From Adiantum capillus-veneris (Eukaryota > Streptophyta > Polypodiopsida > Polypodiales > Pteridaceae): a DNA stretch of 64,000 bases. This document shows, one piece after another, positions 22,896 through 35,492 of the stretch. The DNA lies in contig CM043964.1 of NCBI GenBank assembly GCA_014529385.2, forward strand, positions 132,776,420 to 132,840,419, in the 5' to 3' direction. The notes beneath the pieces were generated by a model. It was not told where the DNA came from, made no database searches, and saw only the letters and a program-made list of their open reading frames with translations. Positions within the stretch are counted from its first letter, which is position 1. Each line of letters starts with the position of its first letter. A program made the translations under genes and the position numbers.

Positions 22896-23179
22896 TAAGA
22901 CCATATTAGGTACTATGGTAAAAAACTCGCATTATGGGAATCTTCAAATCAAGCATATTCGTGTAATTTGGGAATTTCCCACTTAAAGTTGGAAAAAATG
23001 AGGTAACTATATTCATCTATCGTTGGTAGCTATAGATGATAATATTATAAATTGTGGTGTTGATAAACACCAGAACTTAAGAGAATACATAGGAAGGAAC
23101 TAGAAGAAAACCATGAATTGATTACATCAAAAAAGATACAATTACCGATCTTTTTTATAAAATTGAGTAGTACAATGAC
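22896..23179. other. No recognised gene
   Basis: Short intergenic stretch without a supported feature. Confidence 0.4.
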
Positions 23180-26100
23180 ATTATAAACTCCCATATATTT
23201 GTTCCTCATTTGATGCCATATTAAGTGTTTGATTCAAACATGGTTGATGTGCACGGGCCAGCCCTTCTTTGGCTTTTAGAGCATGCCTTTCAGGAATTTT
23301 AATTCTAGAAAATGTCCTTTGTTTATTTGGTTTCCAAGACCAAACAATTGTATCAACATTTTCCCACACTTGTGGGTCCTTATAATTTATAGCTCAAAAA
23401 CACTTCCAACAATTGGTGTAAGCTTGAGCATCAGTCATACCACTCTTTCCAGCACAAGGTTCCTAATATTGAATCAAAATATATCTATATTTTGGTGATG
23501 TAGGCTTTTTGTCAATGCCTGACAAAGCCATGGCAAGCCAAACAGGATACATTTCTGTGTCACTTGGAAGTAGCATTACAAAGTCACCCCGTTGCACATC
23601 AATCATGGGGTCAAATTCTTCCCTTGGTCTATCTAGTTGAGGTCCACAAGAATGACCATTCAAGTTTTCCAAGCCTAAGAACCTCTATGTCTCTTGTTGA
23701 AAATTCATCACATTATTTTGTAATTAATGCTGCTCCTCAATTTTTGGCCAAAAATGTTCATACAACAATGCCTCTGATCTGATTTTGTTTCCAATCTCAT
23801 CAATCAACTTACTTCAATAATCTATCACAGTTCTATTGTACCTTGGCACACTTATACCACCCTAAATTTTGCCAAAACCTCATGTAATTCTTTAGTCCTA
23901 GAATCACTTCCCCATGGGCGTTAAGATATTGCGCCATTGGTACCAAAGTAGGATTTCCTTGGTGGTAACATTGGATTCCCTTCACTGTCTGTTTTCCAAA
24001 GACAAATACTTCCACTCCAATATGAAGCACCTACATGTGCCTTATATTGCATCACTGGTGTTTGATCTTGCATAAAGAACCTAAATTGAAATGGTTTGGA
24101 GTGACCAACAAGTATCTCTTGTCCATCACAAAGTAGCAATCATAGTATTTCTTGAAATCAGGAACCTTAGTGGGCAAGAATGGAGCTGGAGATAAAGATG
24201 AGCTAGTTCTTAGTGTATCCATCAAGTGTGGCAAAGTATAAGTTTGTATAACTCTCAACTTCTTTGAAAACTTGCTAAACATAGCATCTATGTCCTCATG
24301 TGTATGTCCAACCATTAAAATCCTAGCTAGATGGTTTTGAAAACCGCCCTTGCAACAAGCAATGACAAGTAAGAAAATAAATATAGGTTTTTATTCTCCC
24401 TAGCACAATTATCAAGTTGTAGCAATAAGTTCTCTAGAAACTTGCGGAATGTTGACACAAATTATACTCTTCTTCAATTTCAGGTGATTGAACATTAGGC
24501 TCTTTTCCGTCACTCTTGTTGTCGTAGTCCAAAACATCCCTTATGTTCAAAGCATATAGTAGTTAAATATTGCTCCTCAGAAGCCCATTTTTTACCAAAT
24601 CACCAAGTGGATGCTTATCCATCCTTTCTAAGTTGTGTAGAAAATTGTAAGGTTTGGATTAGCTGGTCACAGGCCATTCAAAACAAAGTTTCCAATGACC
24701 TTCTCCATGTCCATGAGTGATCTTGCCAATTAGTGCCACCTGCAAATAGTAACCTGAAGCCACATACTTGGGAACAATGCAGAGTCTTGGAATTTTTGTC
24801 TTCTTTTTATCCATATTATCATGAATTATGCATATATATTTATCTGGTTGAGTTTGTGAAAATGTGCGACATGCATAATAGAGGTTTCTGCAACTCTTTT
24901 GTTATGCCATGTGAACTTCTCTCTCCCTCAAGAGGAGAGCTCTTTCTTTGAGGTTAGGTTTGGCTTCCAGTATTTATTTGAGCTACAAATATTCTACTTA
25001 GAGAAATCACTTGTCTTTGTTAGGTGACACGTGGCTACTCTTTGTTCCAAATTCTACCAAAAGAAGACTGGGAAAGCTTCTTCTCATACCCCCGGGGGAT
25101 TCACCACTTATAATAAGGACATGTCACCTGCGTGCACCAAATTCCCCTTTTTAACCCCTATATACGGGACCATCCTTTGTAAAATGCACCTTTTCTCCGC
25201 TTTATAACCCCCCTATTGTACACTCACGTGATACCATACAATAAAACTTAGTGAATCCCCCGGGCTCATACCCCATTTGTTCAAATGTCGTGTTGATTTC
25301 ACTTGAAATATCCACTTGTTTGTATGCTGATGGAATTACCAATTGAGTGTCCCTTGAACCATCCAACATTGTTCTACTTCTATGTGGCATCTTATCAGAG
25401 TTGTTATCCACAAATCCATTGATCAATGCTCTTGCTAATCTAGTATGTTGAAGTCCTCTTCTCAATGAACATGTGTTTCCATGCACATATTGGCGCACAC
25501 CGTTCTCAAAGTTTTCCTTGTAGCGGTAAAACGATGTCTTTGGTATTCCATGTAGCTCATACCATGCCCTACAACAAACAATAGTACCATTTATCTTGAA
25601 CTAGTACCGCACCTTCTCATCTTTTTGATAGCATATAGAGAGAACATCATAAACATAGTCTGTTCGTGTCTTTTGAGATTCTCCCCAAAATTCTTTTCAT
25701 AACCTCAACACAATATCACGATTTGCAGACTAGAAACATTTTTTTGCACAACAATCAATACATGAAACCCTTTGAACCAATTCGGCTGATAGATAAAACC
25801 TAGAAGCTGGTTGTGCTTTTTCTTTTTGCATCCTATTGATGAAAGTGTATCGTCTCTTCCTTGAACATTGAACAACATTACCCTCATGAATTATTTGAGA
25901 ATTATCTTCATCAGCGTCTACATATTCACTTCGAGTATGCATTCCATCAATTGGAAGAAAGCGTTGTGCAATGGGCTCCCATCCAACATTGTTGTTTGTT
26001 TGATAGGACATTTCACTAACATAATGCTACCCATTTCAACCACATTCTCATTGATTTCATTTGATCTTTCAATGGCCACACCCACACAATCAAGACCAAG

Positions 26101-26640
26101 TTCCTGGAAGTTGACATAATCATGTGAAAATACATATAAAATGGTTCCCGCATTGACAATGTGCATCTTTGTCTCATCCTTTAAAAGAACCCTTTGATTT
26201 TTCCAAGATTCTCGTATCGATGTTTCAAAATCTGGGTTTGTCATTGGTATTGTAGTTGTAGCATTTTCATCCACATTCTCCTCTTCCTCATCACCATTGT
26301 AGTTTGTTATTGATATTGCATTTGTAGCTTGTGCATCAACATGATCCTCTTCCTCATCATTGTAGCTTTGCATTGGTCCAAGTAAGCTGGCATTCACTAT
26401 GATATACTGTATTTGAAACTTTGGCCACTGAATGGCCCTCCAAAGTGATCCTTGGAGGGAATTAGTATCCATTGTAGGAAAAGGAAGGACCACATCCTTG
26501 AAGCATTCCTCCACTAGTATGGATACATTTCCTTGGCCTATCTTTATACCACCACAAGTGGAATATTCATTTCCTTGAAGCATTCCTCCACTAGTATAAA
26601 TACATTTCCTTGGCCTATCTTTATACCACCACAAGTGGAA
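23180..26640 (-). pseudogene. Decayed DUF7869-like protein gene
   Basis: On the minus strand, collinear blocks appear in order: an acidic N-terminal part (about 26600-25920), a Cys pair (CIDCCAKKCF), YELHGIPKTSFYRYKENF, GDKMPH-like DKMPHRSRTM, then across a removed insertion TFEQMGYEKKLSQSSFGRIW and KTSDFSK, and further on VGHTHEDIDAMFSKFSKKLR (24250-24315). Downstream follow GDFVMLLPSDTEMYP and SPKYRYILIQYW-like blocks. I recall the G-H-T-H/N-x-D-x-x-F block from DUF7869 proteins, seen in repetitive gene families of several eukaryotes and possibly transposon-related. Function is unknown. Frameshifts and stops throughout make it a pseudogene. Confidence 0.6.
25091..25264 (+). mobile_element. 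Short-TIR DNA element copy 2, 174 bp
   Basis: Ends CCCGGGGGATTCAC and GTGAATCCCCCGGG, with perfect 8 bp flanking direct repeats CTCATACC (25083-25090, 25265-25272). Removing it restores a continuous minus-strand frame (QMGYE|KKLS) in the DUF7869-like gene. The left subterminal GTCACCTGCGTGCA and the right CACGTGATACCATAC are shared with the 2.9 kb copy at 35700-38588. Confidence 0.9.
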
Positions 26641-26647
26641 TATTCAT
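26495..26647. repeat. 78 bp tandem duplication
   Basis: Unit 1 (26495-26572) and unit 2 (26573-26647) both start CCTTGAAGCATTCCTCCACT and end GTGGAATATTCAT, with very few differences. They lie at the 5' end of the DUF7869-like pseudogene, so the duplication is recent compared with that gene's decay. Confidence 0.9.
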
Positions 26648-26649
26648 CG

Positions 26650-27130
26650 GCTCTACACACACAACCAACACCATCAACTTCATTGTCAAATATCATGTGC
26701 ACTCTCTCCAAATTGAAAGTCCATCCTGCAAATGACAAGATTCAATTATTAATTGAAAAATCAAGTAGAAATTATGTCAAAATTACATACAAAAGAATGT
26801 TTAAAAAGTCAAAATTAAAAACCACAATCTACTTATTACAATGCACTATAGGTTAAAAAAGTGGTGGCGATTTTGTGACCAAATAATTCATGATACTTTA
26901 GGTTGAAGAAAAGGTGTAGTATTCAGGTGGTCATAATGGATAAGTATGGTAAAAAATACTCTCCTATGGATCGTAAGGAGCTAGAAAAATATACATATTT
27001 TGGGGGACCACTCCACCAATACTATGTAAATTATGAAGAAGTGACCGGAAACTAGGAATGTAAGTCTAGTAAGAACCAGAGTGGAAGATTCTTTTGGACA
27101 TGAAAATTTTTTGAACACAGGGCCTATGGG
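26650..27130. other. No recognised gene
   Basis: AT-rich stretch between the DUF7869-like relic and the family E gag. Confidence 0.4.
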
Positions 27131-28985
27131 ATCAGCGGGGTCTAGGGCTTCTATGAACACACATAGAGGCAGTGTGGCACCTCACGTGATTTACACAACT
27201 AGAATCCCTCTAACTATCACATGAGATCAACTTGATGAACGTATAGCAGATAGGATACCAATTATAGTGCTAAGGGGAGATTATGAACCTAGAGAGACCA
27301 CACCAAGAGGACCAAGGGTGGTGAGAATGGTTGCAGAGTCCAAACATATGCGACCATCTCAAGTGGAAAAATGTGTACCCAAAAAGTATAGTGGATCGGG
27401 AGATCCGTATGCTCATGTTTTGATCTTCAAACAAGTGTTGAGGGTGGAGCAGGTAACCAATTTCCATACTCAATATGAAGGTTTTGGGTTGACTCTAGAA
27501 GGAGTTGCTTTGACTTGGTTTCAACCTTTAAACAACCTATAGTTCCCACGTATTGAGCAACTTCTCTAAGAATTCACTAAGGAATTCTCAAAGAGAGGAA
27601 TTAAACATAATACTGTCTCCCAGATCTATGCATTTAGACAAAAGGCGAAGGAAAAGGTGAAGGAGGCCTCGCTTCGATTCAAGTAGTACATAGAGAGATG
27701 CCTTGCTAGAGAACTACCTCAAGATGAGAGACTATCAATCCTTTTCATAGAAGGATTGTGAAATGACACTCTCAAAAAAGACTTGCACTTAAAGGCATGT
27801 GTTACTTCTGAGAAAATCATGAAAGAGGTGTTGTATCTGGTAGACAATTGCAAGGCATATGGAGAGGTGATATAAGACAGAGACCAAGGGATGAGTAGCA
27901 CCTCTTCAACCACTAGTGAGTCCACAATGAAACTAGGCAGGCGAAACCCAATTGTGTCGGATGTTGATCAAATGATCAGAAGGATAATCCAAGGAAACAG
28001 GACAAACCCAAACACGCGACAACTGCCCACCCAAAAATGTGACACTTGTGGAGGAGATTATCCAACTTAGTGGTGCAACCTTCAACAGAGGTCAGGAGTA
28101 AACATATCACGTGTACTGAAGTGGTGTGGCACTGAAAAAAAATGGACAAACCATTAAATCCACAAATGTTTCTATAATAGAAACTATGTTAGAGAGAGAC
28201 AATATGGGCCACATGAAGGTCAGTAGTTTCCACTCCCTCCAAGATACCAAGTAGGGCCAAATAATGCAATCCAAGGGTAGGAAAAACCTCAACCTGTGTT
28301 GGGGCATCAACCTCCTTTACCCCAAGAAAAACGGGCCATTATGAGGATTCCTCATCCTGTAGAAGCACCTTCTGATAGAGTATGGCCCAGGTAGTTTCAT
28401 ACCAAGAGAATCTAGACAATACCTATGAGAGAGGGTTTGAAAAAAATGCATATTCTTTGGAGGGACAAATTCTATGGATGGTTCCTGAAGAGATGCAAGA
28501 GCCCTCATACATAGCACAACCAACAAAAAACCATTACTTGGTCGATGAAAATATGCTTATGTTCATGGCCTAGGGGATATCCTCCTAGAATAGGACAACC
28601 ATTGGGTCCTCCACAAGCTTCTCCACCAGCTATAGGACCATGCTATGAATGCGGTGGTGATCATTGGGCAAGAAGTTGTCCACACAAATAGGAACAAATC
28701 AAACTTTTTGGGTTCTGTGAGGGGTGTACAAATGACCATCTCATTCCACATTGTCCAAAAAAACCTGATAACAAGGAAAAAGCATCCATGAACAAAATTG
28801 GAATTGTACCAAGCTCAAGTGGATCAAAAACAGAACCAACCATTCCGATAAATGCGATAACAAGAGCCCAAGCACATGAGGCTATAAGGAATGCCCCAGC
28901 CCGCCAAACCAAGATAGAAAATTTATATGTTAGAACCCCTAGGAAATCTTGGAAGGCAAAGCGACACTAGATAAAAGCCAAAAGA
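27130..28985 (+). pseudogene. gag of Ty3/gypsy family E
   Basis: The capsid-like region at 27360-27780 has KKYSGSGDPYAHVLIFKQV, GLTLEGVALTWFQPL and RFK-x-YIERCLARELPQDERL, typical of plant retrotransposon gag. Further on are two CCHC-like knuckles with unusual spacing, CYECGGDHWARSC and CEGCTNDHLIPHC (about 28645-28760), and an earlier partial CDTCGGDY. A basic, coiled-coil-like tail (KAKREKEKTVLEIK) follows. Several in-frame stops (for example 27541, 27877) kill it. The family differs from both the Tat and the chromovirus elements here. Confidence 0.75.
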
Positions 28986-29399
28986 GAGAAAGAAAAAACG
29001 GTTTTGGAAATCAAATTGCTACAAATAGAGAAACAATTGAGGATGGAAAGAGACCTTAAGGAAAAAGGCAATATAGCAAAACCATCAGCAATACCGTCGG
29101 GAGGATCTGTCTTAGTGGACAAGGTCTTTGAGCCCTTGGACGCGCTCATAAAAGCTTACATGCTAGGTTAAGACCTAATCAAACCCACGAGGATAGGTGG
29201 TTAACGTACCCTCACCCGGGGTATGAGAAAAAGAGATTAAAGATGTGCAAGGAGCTCATCCAAGCCACTCAAGCTCTTATGAAACCACTTGTTCTAACTA
29301 CTCCAAAGACTGAGGTGTTAATCCTCAAAAAAATTCTCAAGAGTTAAAGGAGCGGGGAATTGGATATGGAGACCAAACAGATTCTGTAAAGGAAACGCC

Positions 29400-30790
29400 C
29401 TTGAATACAAGGATAGTATCCAGTACAATAGATGGAATGTATTTTCAAGCACCTCTACCAATTCCTGAAGTGGAAGAACAATGGCCATAAAATTTGTGGG
29501 AGCATATCCAAAAAAAAAAAAAAGATGAAAGTGCAACACTTCAGTCAGCCCCTATCAGGGAGATCCACCTCAAACATGAGGTCTATCCAGATGATATTCG
29601 ATCATTGTATGGTGATGTAGGTACGGAGATAAAGAAAGTATCATCTCAATGGAAAGCCAATCCTAAGATGATGGATACCAAAACTCTTCATGAATTGATG
29701 TCATCCCCTATCCGTTGTACGCTAACTCTATCAGAGTTATTGCATGTAAGACCTCATCTTTGGGGAGAGATTGGAAAATTTTTGGAGAAAATAGAGCTAG
29801 TAATTCCACCACCAAATGATTCTCCAAAACCACCGAATACCCAAACCTTGAAACAAAATAAACATGAGCCAGTGCCAGTGAACAACGTAGGAGATTATTG
29901 TGAAGGATAAGAAGAAAATACGACCCTACATGTAGAGTACAAAGACGTAAAGTCGATAGCAATATTGGATAGTCGAGTCCGAATAGCCATAGCCACAAAA
30001 TCAATGTGAGAAAAATGGGGAAAACCTGCTCTCCGAAAAACTAGAATGAAACTTCAACTAGCAGATGGGTATCTGGAGAGACCTATTGGCATTTTGGAGA
30101 AGATCGTAGTAACCTCTTGCGGAATTTCATATGAACACACATTCACTATTATGAATTTCAATGGGAGTAGCAATTTTGATATCATATTGGGCAGACCATT
30201 TATGTGACAACTCAAAATGGTACAAGACTAGGGTTACAACTATATCTACCTAAGAAACAAGGATGTTGCTAAAAAAATTAGTGTCACGGGCCATAGGTAT
30301 AGAGACATGGAGACGAACCCCAGGAGAGGAAATAAACTCCAAGAAGGAGAAATACTGGCTTGACTACAAAACAAAGCTCACAATTGGACAGGTGAAGCTT
30401 CTGAGGGTGGTAGTTTAAACAAAGAGAATTGTATTCATGATAAGTCAACACAAGACGAGGCATATGTACCAGAGCCGTTTCCAGAAGAGAGGTTTGAACC
30501 TTTTGGATGGCACCACATACTAGCACTCTTAATGAGGTGATCTTGACCGAATTCTATGATGAAAAAGGATATGATATTATTCCATTCCAGATGATGAGTG
30601 TCAACTTGAATCCAACATTAGAATTGGAAGTCCCTGACAAGGAAGGGGTTGCAGATTGTCGATGCAGAGTGGATGAGATCTCAGTAAGGGATCTTGAGAA
30701 AACTGATGAGGGATCATTCTAGGACTCCACTGACAAGCTCTTAGAGGACAACGCAGATGAAGAGCTTTCTAATAGCTCAAATTAGGACAT
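29400..30790 (+). pseudogene. Protease region of family E and start of the RT linker
   Basis: At about 29930-30215 a retropepsin-like segment reads KSIAILDSRVRIAIAT, where the active-site triad D-S-G has become DSR, then MKLQLADGYLERPIG and FDIILGRPFM, the conserved closing block. Stops occur at 30007 and 30205. Upstream (29494-29910) is a linker with EIKKVSSQWKANPKMM. Downstream (30507-30722) an acidic linker seems to lead toward RT, but homology ends near 30790. RT of a matching type lies 10 kb away at 41.0-42.6 kb. Confidence 0.65.
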
Positions 30791-32672
30791 CAAACAGAAG
30801 GATTGACAAGTGATCTACTATGATTTTCCAAACCAAAATCCTCAAAGACAGCATAGATATCGGAATAAACGCATGAACTAATGAAACAAGATAAAAGAAT
30901 ATTCAGTACCTCTATTAACCGACAAAACATAGTACTTAAGGTTGGTTGAAGCAACCAATAGCCTTAAAGATGGGATATCAAAGAGGTATATGAAACCCGA
31001 CTCAATCAAAACAAAATTTTTTTAAATGAAGAACAAACAAAAACTACAAATAGAAAGTATTTCCAAAAAAGGAGGAATCCCAATCCTCAAGCGAGTACTT
31101 GCGAGCGAACAAGAAACCGAGCGAGCATAAGCAGTGAAAAAGATTAGATCAAGATCTCAATAGTTACTCTATAGAGGATAGTGTAGCAAAGTAACCATGT
31201 TGCATCTCAAATAGTCTCAAACAAAAAAGGCATACTCTTCCTTTAATGTGTTCACACACATTAAAATAGTCCCAAACAAAAGAGCCATACTCTTCCTTTA
31301 ATGTGTTTTCACAAACATTGATACACAGTCATATCCTTGCTTCTGAACCATCTTGTTGAGCATATTCCAAAACTCTATTTGTGCAAACTTATTCTCCATG
31401 GTAAATTCACATGTTGCAATTGTCATAAGTTTGTGCACAAATAGGTCAAAAGATGGTAACTCAAATGCCACATGTCCATCATAATGCATAGGTAGCTCTT
31501 GAACTTGAATGATATCCTTTGCTTGCTTGAGTGCCATGTGTATGCTGCTTTGTGAAGTCATTGCATGTAGTATACCAACTACTCTGGAGGGACCATCGGA
31601 CTATTACTAGTGTGTCTTCATTCCAATGCCTTGTGTGCTTTAAATAGAAATGCCAACCTTCTAGAATTGACATTTTCCATGATTGAGAAGGAAGATTTGT
31701 TCACCACTAGCAAGTTCAGTAGCCTTTATCGTCACTTGCTCTCCCATTAGTGTTAATGGATGAAAATTTAATGCATTAGTTATTTCATAAGTTGTATCAC
31801 AAAAGAGATAGATAGTGCATAGATGCTATCGTCAAACATAACAACAATCTTGTGGCCACATTGTCGTCCATAAATGGTTATGTGCCTAGCCATGGTTGAC
31901 TGCAGGATGAGGAATTTCAAACTCCAAGAAAATATTTTCGAGCAATCATGAAAAAGAGAAAAATTCCACAAGATACATAGAACTTAAATCATAATAGAAA
32001 CATTTAGCATCAAATTACATATTACAATCTATCTACCGTTTTCTCTAAACTTCTAAAGCATTCCTCATGGAGACTTTAATCATCCACCCTTATATTAACT
32101 CCTTGATTAGCAAAGGTCATATATGATCTCTCCTCTGAGTCACAGCTTGTGGTCATCAATATAAAAGCCATGGTAGATGCTTGGACAAGTAAAAGTATGT
32201 GTGTGTGTGTGTGTGCAATGTCGTGGAGGGGGGAGGAGGGTTCTTCAATACATAATATTATGGCAAGTGCTTCTATAGAAACTATAGAAGAAGTATATTT
32301 GGTAGATCGTATTGGTAGGTTGGAGCCAATATGAACAATGTGTATTTGCAATCTTTGGATATAAATGTTTTTGGGTGAGTGACTCCATTTTGTCTAGCTT
32401 GCAAATTATCTCTTTCAGCGTATATTCATGACACTTGAGAAACAAAGAGGAAAAGGAAATTATCCTTCACATCACATACATGAAAAGAAAAGTTTTCATA
32501 GACTACGGACTCTTTTAGAGTTTTCATGGTGAGTTGCAAAAGAGGAGGCCCCAATCACGAGGACTTTGCGACCAAGGGCAAGAGAGGTGATGAAGATCAC
32601 AAGGTACTATTGACATGAACGATAATCACCACTTGCATGCAATCTTTTAGCAAGAACAAAGATGAAGAGTTT

Positions 32673-32673
<1 letters not shown>
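30791..32673. other. No recognised gene; unidentified minus-strand coding-like fragments
   Basis: Minus-strand frames at 31298-31561, 31479-31673 and 31780-31971 follow one another and have protein-like composition (LPSFDLFVHKLM, ITIYGRQCGHKIVVMFDD). They could be one decayed gene read from about 31971 to 31298. I do not recognise the family. A short GT run sits at 32198-32215. Confidence 0.3.

Positions 32674-32729
<56 letters not shown>
32674..32729. repeat. (GT)n(GA)n microsatellite
   Basis: GT run followed directly by GA run. Confidence 0.95.
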
Positions 32730-32734
<5 letters not shown>

Positions 32735-32759
32735 GTTCGTCTTCCATAGTTGCGAGATC

Positions 32760-32830
32760 ACAGTCGAGGAATATTTTCTGAAAAACTAGAAAGCGAGATC
32801 ACAGTCGAGAGATCACAGTCGAGGAATATT
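32760..32830 (+). repeat. Short tandem duplication
   Basis: The string GAGATCACAGTCGAGGAATATTTTCT occurs near 32755 and again near 32811, with an extra partial copy (GCGAGATCACAGTCGAGA) between them. Confidence 0.7.
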
Positions 32831-33010
32831 TTCTCAAAAACCAGACTTTTTGGTCGCGCATCAAGAATGACTTTGATGCGCCAATGCCCTTGTTGAGCAA
32901 TCCCTACATCCACCTTCTTCTAGAGTTTCACAAAAGTAGGCCTGACTTTGCCACTGGGCAGCAAGCTCTCCATGGAAGGGGTGCGCATGCTCTCAACCAA
33001 TCTAGCCAAT

Positions 33011-33135
<125 letters not shown>

Positions 33136-33159
33136 ACTCAACACCGCCTCACAATGCTA

Positions 33160-33375
33160 AAAAAAAACCTAGGTTAAGTATAACCCCACCTACAAATTTT
33201 GAGATTTGCCTCTAAATTTTATAGTTGAAGGTGAAAAAACCTCCAAAATTTGAAACAAATTAGTGTAAATTGCAATAAAGACCTTCAGATTTAGTCAATT
33301 TAGCTCTATTGTTTCTAACATGTAGGTTGACAAGTTTTTGGAAAAAAGTTTTTTTCGAGCACTAGTCCCTCACTC
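33160..33375 (+). repeat. Dispersed repeat related to the element at 20692
   Basis: It shares AACCTAGGTT, AGTATAA, ATTTTGAGATTT, an ACCTTCA-ATTTAGT block and AGCACT-GTCCCT with 20692-20905 in the same order and orientation. The inverted partner arm was not found nearby, so this is a partial copy. Confidence 0.65.
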
Positions 33376-33450
33376 TCAGCGGCCCAGTTTAGTGAATTTT
33401 CAGTGTCGTGTCTCTTGTTCACTTGCAGGGCTTCTCTCTGACACGCACTC

Positions 33451-33474
33451 TCAGAGTCTCAGAAGCAAGTCGGA

Positions 33475-33510
<36 letters not shown>

Positions 33511-34095
33511 ATTTTTTTTGGAAAAAACTTTAGAAAGACATTTCCAAAACATGAGATGCAAGCCCGTCCAAACGACTAATTGCTCCATTGAGAATGGACA
33601 GGAACAATATGTCTTCCTGCTCACTTTTCTCAAAGCTTCCAAACACTTTGAAGTCAAGAAACACATACAGGCAGTCTGACTCACATCTTACAGTCATCCA
33701 ACCATCTGTGCATCTATCTCTAGCTACATCCAGCAGGCTACCAAAAAGATGGTTAAGATGGTTAAGATGCCACTGCTCTGTTTACCTCTCCTTTCCATCC
33801 AATCAAAATGATCAATATAGGGCCCAAAGCACAACTAGGATGCCAATGAAACTGCATCTGAGAAGGTTGCATGTGATGGGATCTATAGGCCATTGACCAT
33901 TGGTTGTTTTCTGCTTGGGCAATCTCTAGTGGCACCAGACACAACAGCCTTTGCATCCATCTGCCCAATCGGCCACTCTCACTGGGAATCCTTACTGTTA
34001 GAAACTGCTCAAGATACGAGCTGTTCTCAATGGTTTGAATTGACACCTGCATTTTCAGTATATCGAACACTTTACCCTTCTTTTTAAGCTTTCGG
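33451..34095 (-). other. Unidentified coding-like fragment
   Basis: From about 34090 to 33760 the minus strand is open and reads FLTVRIPSESGRLGRWMQR and SHHMQPSQMQFHWHPSCALG, protein-like and not derived from the adjacent GA repeat. Stops follow. Without a search I cannot name it. It may be a retrocopied or captured host fragment, like the other pseudogenes in this 20 kb. Confidence 0.35.
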
Positions 34096-34269
34096 AGAGA
34101 GAGAGTTCGCAATTCTAATTCTTGGCCCTGTGATCGTCCCAGCGGGGGCAAGGGGGGTGCAACAAGACACAGAAACCAAGTTCTATCTCTGTGGAGAAAA
34201 GTGGAGGATTCACTGGAAGCTGGGAGGGAGAAAGGAAGCGAATGGGTGTGTGTATGTGTGCGCGTGTGC

Positions 34270-34607
<338 letters not shown>

Positions 34608-34784
34608 GATCTCACTGCAGCGCGGTGCCTGGGACCATCATCCATTCCTGTTAGAGTCTCTGTCTTGGCGGACGTGATGCTATCATGGTCTACAATGCAT
34701 GTTGCACCACTACTGCCCCCTGCCTGCTTATGAACCTGCGATCAACTGGAAAAAACCTGCTAAAGGGGCGTTGAAGGGGCAGCT

Positions 34785-34917
34785 ACTTTTGCTTCCTCTT
34801 TGTCATGGAGGTCTCTCTCTTGATTAACAGGTATTGAGTTCAACTCCTCGTCGGCTAGATCTTTAAGGTCTCTTGGGATAGTTTCCTACGACGTTAAAAC
34901 TCTCTTCTTCTTCTTCT

Positions 34918-34920
<3 letters not shown>
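34785..34920 (+). repeat. SINE-like repeat, copy 1
   Basis: A tRNA B-box-like GTTCAACTCC (34838-34847) lies in a context resembling a T-arm (GGTATTGAGTTCAACTCCTC). A conserved body follows (GGCTAGAT...TCTTGGGATAG...ACGACGTTAAA) and a TTC-rich tail. The body recurs inverted at 20065-20160. The A box is not clear. A tRNA-derived SINE is the best reading. Confidence 0.5.
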
Positions 34921-35011
<91 letters not shown>

Positions 35012-35040
35012 TTCTCTCACTCTCACTCTCTCTCTCACTC
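34905..35040. repeat. (TTC)n(CT)n(CTAT)n compound microsatellite
   Basis: TTC triplets, then a long CT run, a short CTAT run near 34995-35010 and degenerate CT/CA repeats. Confidence 0.95.
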
Positions 35041-35159
35041 ACAATAACTCCAAAAGAGGCGCGCGCTCTTTGAGAGAGTTGAGTTTTTTGAGTTTTTTTT
35101 TTTTGAGAGAGAGAGACTCTCTCAGCACACGTGGGGCAAGCCAGCACTCACGAGTAGCC

Positions 35160-35492
35160 ATGGCAAAGCATTGTCTTGATCTGATAATGTGTCGCAAGCA
35201 ACTGGGCATCGCTATAGGGAGACTCTGCAAGAAGTGCGATGGCAAGTGCGTGATTTGCGATTCATACATGCGCCCATGTACTCTAGTTTGAGTGTGTGAT
35301 GAGAGCAATTATGGCTCCTTCCAAAAGTGTTGCATCATCTGCAGAGGTGCGGGCATTTTTTATGATTACTATTACAAAGAGTGCACTCAGCATGAGAAGG
35401 ATAGAGATGGTTGCCCCAAAATTGTGAACCTTGGTAGTGCCAAAACTTATTTGTTCTATGAACGTAAGAAGTATGGTTTCAAAAAAAGATAG
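35160..35492 (+). pseudogene. PHF5A: Processed pseudogene of PHF5A (SF3b14b/Rds3)
   Basis: ATG to TAG is 111 codons with no intron and no frameshift, exactly the length of the 110-residue splicing factor PHF5A, a zinc-binding subunit of SF3b in U2 snRNP. Clear strings are [57 protein letters not shown] and KKYGFKKR. One in-frame TGA at 35289 stands where Arg (CGA) is expected, a CpG transition. Zinc-site changes are also present (VCDES for the usual [13 protein letters not shown]). The intronless form indicates a retrocopy. Confidence 0.95.

Noticed and set aside
29212-29222. ACCCGGGGTATGAG as another short-TIR end
   Set aside because: It lacks the GATTCA continuation and lies within family E internal sequence without an inverted partner.
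35160-35492. PHF5A as a live gene read through one TGA
   Set aside because: Zinc-ligand changes and lack of introns or a promoter in a transposon-rich setting make a retropseudogene far more likely.
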